Assembly (NCBI GenBank): GCA_012932865.1
Contig: SAXG01000066.1
Span: 124,001 to 188,000, forward strand
Length of the DNA stretch: 64,000 nucleotides
From: Amylostereum areolatum
Lineage: Eukaryota; Basidiomycota; Agaricomycetes; Russulales; Stereaceae
Direction of reading: 5' to 3'
The notes beneath the pieces are model-generated. The model was not told the origin of the DNA, did not search any database, and worked only from the letters and a program-made list of their open reading frames with translations. Positions 20,359-28,481 of the stretch are shown in pieces. A program made the position numbers and the translations under genes. Position 1 is the first letter of the stretch. The number at the start of each line of letters is the position of its first letter.

Positions 20359-22137
20359 ATGTCGACCACCTCCGCCTCGTCTGCAACCGAGTTCACCACT
20401 CTCAACAGGAACACGCCCTCTGTGGAGACTGCTTCATCGCTCGATCAGCAGCAATCCTTGCAATTAAGTCAGTACCTTCTCCGCCTAGGTCAGGACCAGA
20501 CGGAAGAACAGACAGAAGAGCAAGGGGTAAGCCGCTTAGAAGCACACAGAAGAACCCTAACTGAAGCACCCGGATTCCTCACAGGTGCTAATGCAATCCC
20601 CGTGGCCCGGAGCAGCGGAAGTCCCAACGCCCGATTCCCCGATACTCGAGAGTCAGATAGCCCGCATGATAGCCGGAGTAGCACTCGAGCAGGCCAGACA
20701 GTGGATCGACGACCTCAGGAGGGAGTCGGCCGACGTCCAGGACATCCTGAAGAACCACGTCAAGATGCTCGACGGAGAACTCCGCCAGCTAGACTCGAGG
20801 TACCTGACGCTCTCAACCGAGATGGAGGAGCGAGAGGTCAAGCTTCTTCGACGATTCCGGAAGCTAGCGCAGCGGCTGTACTCAATGTCGCAGAGCTCCG
20901 GAGATTCCTTACTGAAGTCGGACACAGAGTCAACTGGCTCAACTGGGAAAGACACACCTTCCGCGCCGCCTACGAAGGAGAAATCCTCCGCAGACGAATG
21001 GAAACTACCGGAGTTCCCCATATGTCGTCACGCGGCGGCCCCGACATCGACCTCATCTTCCATGGACATCACATCTCCCCGGGCTATACTGTTCGACCCG
21101 ATCCCATCGCATCCGCCCTCGCCAGACCCCCGTTCCTTCCTAACGCCCCTCCACGACCCGTCACCGCTCCCACCCCGCCGGGATCCATACCCATCCCCGG
21201 CCTCACCCACATTAACCCCATCCGACCTCCCGTCGCTCAAAGCGGAGTACCCGGAGAGCTGTTCAGACAGCCCCTGCCAGGAGAGCTATCGGGACAGCCC
21301 CTGGTCCTTCCAGAGCTCGGACAACCGACCGGACGACCGACCAGCAGTCCGCGACCAGTACCTAGGACACCTCCTCGGCTGCCCGCCGTGCCTAGACCGC
21401 CAACTCCATTCCCACTATCTGCTGGCGATGCTCCCATGCCGTGGCACGGAGGCCCCGCCCCCTATCCCTCGTTCCTACGTCCGCACCCCGACCACGCTCG
21501 AGATCCCGTCACCCAAGATCCCCGAGTCACCGCACAGCGACGTAAACATGATTCTGTCGACCCCGACGGAAGACCGTTCAAGCGAATCAGAGAGCTCAGA
21601 CTCCCCGATGCATCGGGTGAGGAAGAACTTCGAGGAGCTCCAGAAGATAGTCGATCGGATGATGGAAGACCGCGCTCGCCGGAGACAGGAACTCAACCTA
21701 ACGGACGAGTCGGACAGTTCAGCGAACGAATCGGACAGTTCGGCGGACAAGGCGGAAGAAACGGCCGAGAATCCCTCGGACCAGTGGAGCAACGAGCCGA
21801 CCACGTGGACGCAAGAGAAGTGGGACGCAATTCCCTCGAAGCCGCGGAAACGCTGCTGGAAATGCGGCAAGCGAGGCCATCTCCGCCGAGATTGTCCCCG
21901 TCGCAAGGACGCTCCCCCTCACTTCCCCCGATCTCGGTCCTGCTATCCCCTCCGACCACAGACTCCTCTTCCTCACCCTCGCCCGAGCCGTCCGGATATC
22001 AGTTACGGTCCAGGAACACTGATGTCCCACCCCCACCTCCGACGTACCGACGCTACCGCCCGCGCCCACAGGCAGCTTCTGGGATTCCTCACGCGACGCG
22101 AGAGCCTGACGCACGAAGCCGCCCAACACGCCACTGA
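20359..22137 (+). CDS. Alternative unspliced frame of the same locus, 592 aa
   Basis: If the intron 20527-20584 is retained, translation from the same ATG (20359) stays open for 592 codons. It overlaps the spliced frame for 1.55 kb in a different phase. The product is Pro/Arg-rich but includes folded-looking stretches (VAELRRFLTEVGHRVNWLNW, HTFRAAYEGEILRRR, FHGHHISPGY). It could be a genuine overprinted protein or an accident of GC-rich sequence selected for the other frame. The TGA at 22135-22137 is followed in the same frame by 132 more codons that include a membrane-like segment. Confidence 0.4.
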   Translation: MSTTSASSATEFTTLNRNTPSVETASSLDQQQSLQLSQYLLRLGQDQTEEQTEEQGVSRLEAHRRTLTEAPGFLTGANAIPVARSSGSPNARFPDTRESDSPHDSRSSTRAGQTVDRRPQEGVGRRPGHPEEPRQDARRRTPPARLEVPDALNRDGGARGQASSTIPEASAAAVLNVAELRRFLTEVGHRVNWLNWERHTFRAAYEGEILRRRMETTGVPHMSSRGGPDIDLIFHGHHISPGYTVRPDPIASALARPPFLPNAPPRPVTAPTPPGSIPIPGLTHINPIRPPVAQSGVPGELFRQPLPGELSGQPLVLPELGQPTGRPTSSPRPVPRTPPRLPAVPRPPTPFPLSAGDAPMPWHGGPAPYPSFLRPHPDHARDPVTQDPRVTAQRRKHDSVDPDGRPFKRIRELRLPDASGEEELRGAPEDSRSDDGRPRSPETGTQPNGRVGQFSERIGQFGGQGGRNGRESLGPVEQRADHVDAREVGRNSLEAAETLLEMRQARPSPPRLSPSQGRSPSLPPISVLLSPPTTDSSSSPSPEPSGYQLRSRNTDVPPPPPTYRRYRPRPQAASGIPHATREPDARSRPTRH

Positions 22138-22297
22138 GCAGTGGCTGTACTGGGAGGACGCAATGCTCCGCACTCAGCGAGAACCCCCCTCGCGCTTCAA
22201 TCACTCCTGGCGCGTCGACGATCTCTTCTGGAAGGAAGAAGATTGGGACTTGCAGGAAGCGGAGGAGTCGAAGGATCACTGGCCGGAACCCTGGTAA
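20359..22297 (+). CDS. Spliced extra gene of the chromovirus: coiled-coil, CCHC-knuckle protein, 626 aa
   Basis: Exon 1 20359-20526 (56 codons, MSTTSASSATEF...), intron 20527-20584, exon 2 20585-22297. The 58-bp intron has a GTAAGC donor, CTAAC branch site 24 nt before the acceptor, and CACAG acceptor. Exon 1 ends on a codon boundary and exon 2 continues in phase. Residues ~75-150 are rich in heptad-like patterns (QARQWIDDLRRESADVQDIL, EVKLLRRFRKLAQRL). The middle is Pro/Ser-rich. Residues ~480-493 are a canonical knuckle, CWKCGKRGHLRRDC. The layout is Gag-like without a recognisable capsid domain, so an RNA-binding accessory protein is a reasonable guess. Lying downstream of pol, it needs its own or a spliced mRNA. 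An ATG at 20298 in another frame could interfere. Confidence 0.7.
20527..20584 (+). other. 58-bp intron acting as a frame switch
   Basis: Donor GTAAGC, branch CTAAC (20557-20561) and acceptor CACAG match the consensus of the host introns in this window. Splicing gives the knuckle protein; retention gives the 592-aa frame. Confidence 0.7.
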
Positions 22298-22539
22298 GCG
22301 CGCGGACAGACTTTACCCATCATCATGCACTCGGACTTTCTCTCTCCCCCCATCGTTACGCTCTCGCATCTATCGTCACGATACTTCTCGGACTGATCAT
22401 AGACTGCGCCCTCATCCGCACGCATATTTTCCTCGGACTTCTCTACTATACCGGTTTCTATCGCTATGAGGAAGGCGAGACACTTGATATTCTCTCCGCG
22501 ACGCGCTGGACGCGTCGCCTGCTTACGACTCAGTTTTGA
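22138..22539 (+). other. Open stretch with a membrane-like segment, no ATG
   Basis: In the frame of the 592-aa product, after its TGA, 132 codons are open and lack any Met. They contain YALASIVTILLGLIIDCAL and FLGLLYYTGFY, which look like one or two membrane segments, then a charged tail. It could be joined by readthrough, by an unrecognised splice, or be non-coding. I found no acceptor that joins it cleanly to the knuckle protein. Confidence 0.3.
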
Positions 22540-22604
22540 TTATGTACGAATCATCGCTTACGATTGCTGGCAATGATTACATCATTGCCCCTCCGCATCG
22601 TAAG

Positions 22605-22613
22605 GATAAAAGG
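22605..22613 (+). promoter_or_regulatory. TATA-like GATAAAAGG
   Basis: Lies 73-81 bp upstream of the ATG at 22686, followed by an A/C-rich leader-like stretch. Confidence 0.4.
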
Positions 22614-22685
22614 GAAAGCTACAAAGACCACAACACCCTCAGACATCGTCTAAACAAACCCACTCACACCACCCACACCAACCAA

Positions 22686-23069
22686 ATGTCTTCCACCCTC
22701 ACCTCCTCATCGCGCAACCTCTCCACCACCGACCACACTCCCCCTACCACTCCTCCTCCCTCGCCCGTCCTCTCGCGCACTCCCACGCCTGACCCACAAG
22801 ACGAAGAACTCCTTCGTCATCTCAAGAGAGTCACGGAACTCCTCAGCCGTCCGGACGTCACTCGCGCCACGAAGAGGCCGAGAAGTCTAGACGAAGAAGC
22901 CATGCGGGAGTCGAAAGGGAAATGCGGCATTAGAGGGGTATTCCGGAAGCACGGCCCCCGGTTCAGAAGCCCGGACCACACGACGACGGCGAGGATAGGG
23001 CATCGGCTAGGGTCTCCCACGATGGACGGGGAAGACGTAAAAGTAGTGGAGGCGTTACTGAAGCGGTAG
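22686..23069 (+). CDS. Small unknown protein of the chromovirus, 127 aa
   Basis: ATG 22686 follows an A/C-rich leader and a GATAAAAGG box. The N terminus is Ser/Thr/Pro-rich (SPVLSRTPTPDPQDEELLRH), the C-terminal half is basic (RATKRPRSLDEEAMRESKG and KCGIRGVFRKHGPRFRSPDH). No domain is recognised. It sits between the knuckle gene and the membrane-protein gene, so it is part of the non-standard 3' block. It may be an accessory protein or a leftover of an older gene. Confidence 0.45.
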   Translation: MSSTLTSSSRNLSTTDHTPPTTPPPSPVLSRTPTPDPQDEELLRHLKRVTELLSRPDVTRATKRPRSLDEEAMRESKGKCGIRGVFRKHGPRFRSPDHTTTARIGHRLGSPTMDGEDVKVVEALLKR

Positions 23070-23100
23070 AATAGAATTCTATCGCTCGATTCCGGATAGG

Positions 23101-23109
23101 GATAAAAGG
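23101..23109 (+). promoter_or_regulatory. TATA-like GATAAAAGG
   Basis: Third copy of this box, 35-43 bp upstream of ATG 23144 (and 16-24 bp upstream of ATG 23125 in another frame). Confidence 0.4.
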
Positions 23110-23143
23110 AGTGAACATCAAAACATGAGGACTCAGAAGCGTG

Positions 23144-23584
23144 ATGCAGCCCACTCAATCGCCCGATCTCGCGATTTTCAATACGCCTACTCCACGCTGG
23201 CTCATCGCCGTCATCAGCATCATCGTAGGACTTACGATCCTCATATTCCTCGCATCAACAATATTCCTCCTCCAATGGCGAAGAGCGAGCGATCGACAGC
23301 ATGTTCAAGAAATCCCTCTAGAACCGCTTCGATTCAGGAATCTACGAGACGTAGATTCTAGAGAGGGGGATAGTGTTACAACTTGTCCAAGGTACTTCAT
23401 TTTCCATTGCCTTATTAGGAAGGACGTCGCTAAACGATGGATTACGACTGTGCCCCAGTTCGTAACTGTCTCAACGACGCGACAACGACAGTGCCACAGA
23501 TCGTCACCGTCCCGACGACAGTGCCACAGATCGTCACCGTCTCAATGGCACAGCCGCGATGGTGCCACAGTCTCATCCCCGTAG
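23144..23584 (+). CDS. Small single-pass membrane protein running into the 3' LTR, 146 aa
   Basis: After a short polar start (MQPTQSPDLAIFNTPTPR) comes one clear membrane segment, WLIAVISIIVGLTILIF followed by LASTIFLLQW, then a basic stop-transfer RRASDRQ and a polar tail. The last ~70 codons read into the LTR repeat units, giving a CHRSSPS repeat. An Env-position gene with a membrane segment is reminiscent of env-bearing LTR elements, but I see no signal peptide, fusion motif or cysteine pattern, so I do not call it Env. A competing ATG at 23125 opens a 78-codon frame in another phase. Confidence 0.45.
   Translation: MQPTQSPDLAIFNTPTPRWLIAVISIIVGLTILIFLASTIFLLQWRRASDRQHVQEIPLEPLRFRNLRDVDSREGDSVTTCPRYFIFHCLIRKDVAKRWITTVPQFVTVSTTRQRQCHRSSPSRRQCHRSSPSQWHSRDGATVSSP
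23360..23370 (+). other. Polypurine tract
   Basis: AGAGAGGGGGA ends three bases before the 3' LTR, the usual position for plus-strand priming. Confidence 0.75.
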
Positions 23585-23914
23585 ATACTTGATGCGACCG
23601 TCGCTCAATGTACATATATTTACTCGACCTCCTTTCTTATAAAAGGAGGCTCATCGAACGAGCCATTCCTCAGCTCGTTCTCTTTGTAAATACAGGACTG
23701 TTCTGAATAAGAACCTCCTCTTAAACACTAAAGAGAATCCTAAGCATACTAAGTCGATAAGACTCGCCTAAGTCTTCCGCGAAGACTTACTGCTTCGTCT
23801 ATCGACCTTCACCTTCGTATAAACCGAGACGTCTGGATCACCTGATCCCACCTCTCACGCGTAAGAGTACTGTAGCCTGAGCCGCTTGTCACGTGATAAG
23901 GACCGTCCTTAACA
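23374..23914 (+). repeat. 3' LTR (541 bp)
   Basis: Same length as the 5' LTR, with three differences found by eye, all C/T or G/A at CpG sites. Ends CCTTAACA followed by CATGG. Confidence 0.95.
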
Positions 23915-23919
23915 CATGG

Positions 23920-25360
23920 GAGGAATGGCCTTGGGACAATGTCGAGCACTGTCAGAAGCTTGTGTACACCATCCTCGGCGAGCTCCTCGCTTGTTGTTCC
24001 ATGTCTCTTGTGCGGTGGATCAAGACTCAAGACCTCCTCTTCACGCACTCCAAGTTCGAGCGCTCCATCGAGATCCGCCGATGCTCACCGGCATCGCGTT
24101 TTTGCGTCACTCTTTGCGACTCCAAGAACGGGAAAGGGATCCATTACCAGTTCAAGGACGATCCTGAGGCTCTTGCAGAGGTGGAGGCTTCCCTATCGCC
24201 CCTCCCCACGCTGCGCCCGCTCCTTCCGACCTTGTCTCCACCGTCGAGGACTTCCAAATCAAGACTATGGACATCCTCGCCGTGGTTGTCGCTCAGAAAC
24301 CCAAGAAGCAGATCTCAGAGGTGCCGCTATCTGCAAGTCGATCCTGGAACAGCAAGGACGCTCCAGAACGAGATCCTTGGTGACCTCGGTGCCGAGTTCA
24401 GGTCGCCTTCGGAAATAGACGAGAGCTCCCCGTCGAGGAGCTCGGCGCGGCCTTGTGTTGGGCCAACACGGTGCGCGTATACTCTGGCCTCATCTCACGT
24501 TTGGTCGGTGGCAAGATGCCTGGTGGTTTCAACATATCCGCAATCTAGGCTCACCGGCTCACCTCTCGAAGATACAAAGCGCTTGGAGCCCTCGCACGTT
24601 ATGCCATGCTCCTTCTTGAAGCGTCTGACGTCAGATGCACATGAACAGCAAGGGGTTCCCCAAGAGTTCAAGGTAGAGCAAGAGCTCTTCGCCGGCCAAC
24701 AAGTCGAACTGAACATGCGGTACCTCAAGGCCTCAAGGGCGACACCCGTGCCGGCAAAAGCGCGGCCGACAAGCACAAAGACAGCGCGGCGCTCCTCCAG
24801 GCCAGGCTTGGTAGGATCGTGCGGCACTGCAACACGCGGTATCCAGCCCTCGCTCGACGCGCTTAGGGCTCCCCATCTCTACTCATTGTGGAACCGAGCT
24901 CGTCAAGACGTTCTCCTTATGTCCTACGACATCATCTTTCGACCGCGAAATCACCACCGTGCGGACCTCGAGCTCATCACGCACATGTAGTACATGATCG
25001 ACCAGGTGGAGAAACCCGAAGGCGACTCATACTCTCCCGCAAAGAAGCCCGAGCAGCAGCTCATCGACAATGGCCGCGAATTCGTTGGGCAGCCGCCGTT
25101 GGACAAGGACGGTATACACTTTCCTCTCGTTCTTCTTTTCCCCTTGCTAATGCGTCCATTTTTCAGTGACCTTCCCACGGGCAACGTCATTTCTCTATGG
25201 TCACCTGCGAAACCTCCCGTGAGCTCCAAGCGTATGTCGAGGAAATGGCAAATACGGACATCTCTCTGGCTCTGGCTCCGTCACGGTATCATCGAGCTCT
25301 GAAGCTCTGGAACGGGCTCAGGTCTCGACCGAGGATCAGAATAACCCCATCAGGGCTGTG
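23920..25360 (+). pseudogene. Fatty acid synthase fragment (MPT end, ACP, linker), right of the retrotransposon
   Basis: Continues the left half: EEWPWDNVEHCQKLVYTILG, RWIKTQDLLF, then ILAVVVAQKPKKQISEVPLS and LQNEILGDLGAEF (acyl-carrier/phosphopantetheine region), SRLVGGKMPGGFN, YDIIF, KPEQQLIDNGREFVGQPP and LQAYVEEMA. This spans the end of the transferase, the carrier and the region before ketoreductase in fungal FAS. Several frame changes and stops occur (for example TAG at about 24546). Continuity of transferase into carrier suggests descent from a fused single-chain FAS, as known in some basidiomycetes. Homology fades near 25360. Confidence 0.8.
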
Positions 25361-25839
25361 TACGCTCGGACTCCACTTGAACTACATCCTTCCCTTCGCC
25401 TCTGTGCCCGAGAACGCCCGCAAGATCGACGGCCTCGACGACAAGCACGGATTGTCGTGGTATCGAGCTAAAAGCAAGCCAGTGGTAACTTCCGGATTCC
25501 GCACCGCGTGCATAGGCCCCGGCTACGACGCTAGGACAGGTCCACCAGCGAAGGCTCATGCGAGATCCAAAGTCGAGTCCGTGAGGGTGATAATTTGGCG
25601 ATCGGACGAGGACAACGCCGTCAATGACATCGAACGAGAGGTTGCGAAGGCGATTTTAGCGGTGTTGGCATAATCCTAACCCTAGAGCCGCTTTCATCCT
25701 CAGGTACTCTGTCGACCCACCCACAGCGCAAATTGTCTCAGGGTATATAATTGCTTGTTTTCGTATAATGCTGAAATTGACGCGGATGAGAAACGGCAAG
25801 AAGCGACAAAAATACGATACGTCCCCATATACAAGCCAT
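25361..25839. other. No clear gene
   Basis: A plus-strand frame to 25673 reads KIDGLDDKHGLSWYRAKS and EREVAKAILAVLA, protein-like but unassigned. The remainder is AT-richer spacer. Confidence 0.3.
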
Positions 25840-26401
25840 CTATATGACCTCTCTGCTGCTGGACGCCCTCCCCCATTGTTTATCACCTCGATCCACATAG
25901 GTCGTGCAGAACAATCCAATGAATTTCTCCTTCTCCTCCTCCATGGCATCTGCCTCGACACTGAGCGGAAGCAGAATAGCCTTCCCTCGCACATGAAGAG
26001 GCAGCTTCCTCAGCGAGGCGTTCCTTGCGTTTTGGGAGGGCTGCAAGACCACCTCCCTCATCTTCTTCATTGTCTCCTTCTCTATCACCTCGGCCCCCCA
26101 ATCGAAACGGATTCCCATTGCCCGCTCATCTCTCGCGTCGTTCGGCCAGGCCGGGCGGCCGGGTTTGGGGGACGACACATTGCTAGCGAGGTCAGGAAAG
26201 CCCTTCGCGAACATCAGGCCTCCGTTATCCCGTGGAAGAAGAGTGCAAGAGGAATACAAAACAGAAGCTCACCTCTTGAAGAGCGTCCAGCACACCCGAT
26301 TTTCTCAAGTCCGACTTCGAAAGACGCGTCTTCCGGCTGTCAAAGGCAGGCTGAGGTGGTGCAAACGATGCCTGGGCTCTTTTCTGCTTGTTGCGGGGCA
26401 T
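25840..26401 (-). CDS. Unknown small basic protein, two exons
   Basis: Exon 1 (26401-26273) encodes MPRNKQKRAQASFAPPQPAF and RKTRLSKSDLRKSGVLDALQ. After a GTGAGC donor, a second exon (about 26220-25840) encodes GLMFAKGFPDLASN, EVIEKETMKKMREVVLQPSQ and RKLPLHVRGKAILLPLS. The style resembles small conserved fungal nuclear or ribosome-biogenesis proteins, but I cannot name it. The only acceptor I see (GGAG near 26220) leaves the exons one base out of phase, so either another acceptor is used or the copy is damaged. Confidence 0.5.
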
Positions 26402-27063
26402 TGTGGAGGTGCAGTTAGATGATAAAGCAGGACCTTGGATTTGTAGAGGGTCGAAAGTCGAAAAGTGCAAGGTGGGAATCGGACGGACAGTCGACGACAG
26501 AGGAAAGATCGAAAGAGATGCCCCCGTCAACATCCACTACCATGAGATCAAGGTGTTTCCGTCGGCCTCTCTTCAACATTTTCGGTCCTCTCACCCTCGC
26601 TGGAAGCCCAAAGCTCAAATGCGCGTCCTGTTGATCTCTCACGCACGAATACGCCCGTATCCCGCCGCTAACCATCGACACCTTAACGCGAAGATGCAAC
26701 GTCCCAAGCATCGTCGTGTCCGGTGCTTCGTGTCCATTTCTTTTTCGGACGCTTGCTCGCAACCATGTATAGCCCACCAGGACCAAGTATCGCAAGGTGT
26801 ATCAGCCCGTCGGCCAGGGCATCTCGACCATGGGTGCGTGACTTGTAGTGCCGTGGACGACGCATTCTGACCTCCTTTCCCCAGACGGACCTACCACCCT
26901 CCGACTTCGCCGCCCCTCCTCCGCTCGCAGCTCTCTCTCGCTGACGCACCTTGTTTCCTGGCTTTGGTTTCCCACCCAGCTTTGCAGTCCCCAACCCGCC
27001 ATTTCCCGCCGTTTCATGCTTTGTCGTTCGACATCCCTTCCTCATCTCGGTCTAATCACGACG

Positions 27064-28302
27064 ATGAACTCGTCCGTCCTGCGCGTTCGCCGTCCAGTCA
27101 GCAATCGCCGCCCCCTCCTCATTTATACCTCCCCCTCCGATCCCAATCGTCCCATCCGTCTTCGCCCCTCACGCTTTCGCAGGCCAATGTCCAGCACCGC
27201 CGCACCCGCCAGAGACGTCTCTGCCCAGTCTGACATCACGCGCCTTGACCAGCGCACCAACCCCGATGGCTCCTTCAATCGCCCCCCCTCCATCTTCCGC
27301 GACTTCATCGCCCCCGGCGGAAAGTTCGCCCCCGAAGCTGGTGCGTGCTGCCCCCTTTCTCGTGCCCGGGAAACACTGACGAGAACAGTTCATGCAGGGC
27401 GGTACGATCTCTACGTCTCCTTGGCTTGCCGTGAGTTTCTTCATTGGCTTCACGTGGGGCTGGATTTTGATGAGAGCGCTGGCTTTTCTTAGCGTGGGCC
27501 TCGCACGCGCTGATCATGCGCAAGCTCAAGGGCCTCGAGAGCTTCATTGGTGCGTCGCCTCGTATGTGTACCCACCGGTCCTTGACATCCTCCTCCCCCC
27601 TCACCCCGCAGACGTCACCATCGTTTCCCCCGCACATGAGCCCCTAGGGCTGGCCCTTCGCCTCCGTCGACTCCTTCCCCGGCGCCGACGTCGACCCGCT
27701 GCACGCTTCCGCCCACATCAAAGACCTCTACCTCCGCGCGGACACGTCCTACGCCGGCCGCTTCACCGTGCCCGTGCTCTGGGACAAGACCCTGCAGACG
27801 ATCGCCAACAACGAGTCCTCGGAGATCATCCGCATGTTCAACTCCGCGTTCAACGGCCTGCTCGAGGGCGAGTACCGGGAGCGCAACTACTATCCGGAGG
27901 ACCTACGGGCAGAGATCGACGCGGTGAACGCGTGGGTGCACGACAATATCAACAGTGCGCGTCCTTCCTTTAGGGGGGGGAGAGAGGCTGACCGCGCCCG
28001 CAGACGGGGTGTACAAATCCGGGTTCGCGACCTCCTTCGACGCGTACCGCGCCGCCGTGGTCCCGCTCTGCGACACTTTGGACAGGATCGAGGGCATGTT
28101 GGCCGGAAAGACCTACCTTATTGGCGACCGCCTCACCGAGGCCGACATCCGTCTCTACCTCACCATCGTACATCCCTTCGTCGTCGCAGTTTACGAGCCC
28201 GGACCCCGTTCTGGATGGTTCAGATCCGCTTCGACCCCGTCTACATCTCGCACTACAAGTGCAACCTGCACATGATCCGCCACGGGTATCCCAACATCCA
28301 CA
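27064..28302 (+). pseudogene. Glutathionyl-hydroquinone reductase / omega-class GST-like, broken
   Basis: Exons 27064-27340, 27398-27430, 27493-27549, 27612-27954, 28004-28168 and 28225-28302 encode DGSFNRPPSIFRDFIAPGGK, a CPWASHALIMRKLKGLESF active-site motif (Cys-Pro-Trp typical of the Ecm4/PcpF family), IIRMFNSAFNGL and GDRLTEADIRLYLTIV. The family reduces glutathionyl-hydroquinones and dehydroascorbate using glutathione. The copy has a frame change near 27625 and a TAG just before GWPFASVDSFPGADVD (about 27650), and it lacks the conserved C-terminal region after GYPNIHT. An alternative start at 27187 would drop a possible targeting peptide. Introns are retained. Confidence 0.75.
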
Positions 28303-28481
28303 CGTGCGTGCTCCTCCCCTCTCCCCCTCTGGCCACATCCCTCACGAGCGACCCCGACCCCTATGCACCAGCGCGCATCCTCGACACCCGCATACGCTTG
28401 AACAACCCACCGACTAGCGATATCATCTACAACCCTATTGTCACCCTGCGGTTAGCCCGTCGCCCCAACGCTACCTCCTCT

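Larger units (their letters stand above)
13669..23914 (+). mobile_element. Complete Ty3/Gypsy chromovirus with an extra 3' gene block
   Basis: A 10,246-bp element bounded by 541-bp LTRs with TG...CA ends and a CATGG duplication. Order: 5' LTR, candidate self-priming site, gag (14280-16331), pol with protease, reverse transcriptase, RNase H, integrase and chromodomain (16370-20215), an extra block of genes (20298-23370), polypurine tract, 3' LTR. The chromodomain places it among chromoviruses, whose integrase tail often targets heterochromatin. The LTRs differ at only three sites that I found, so insertion is recent. The extra 3 kb between pol and the 3' LTR is unusual for the group. Confidence 0.93.
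13664..23919. repeat. Target-site duplication CATGG flanking the chromovirus
   Basis: CATGG at 13664-13668 and again at 23915-23919 immediately abut the two LTRs. Five bp is usual for Ty3/Gypsy integrases. Confidence 0.9.

Noticed and set aside
20653..22279. Long minus-strand open frames across the extra gene
   Set aside because: They overlap two plus-strand frames in GC-rich sequence and show no start context, splice pattern or motif; most likely shadows.
22294..22402. A second intron joining the knuckle protein to the membrane segment
   Set aside because: The donor GTAAGC and acceptor CATAG exist, but joining them creates TGA at the junction and the branch site is too close to the acceptor.
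23144..23584. Calling the small membrane protein an envelope glycoprotein
   Set aside because: Only one membrane segment is present, with no signal peptide, cysteine pattern, fusion peptide or cleavage site.
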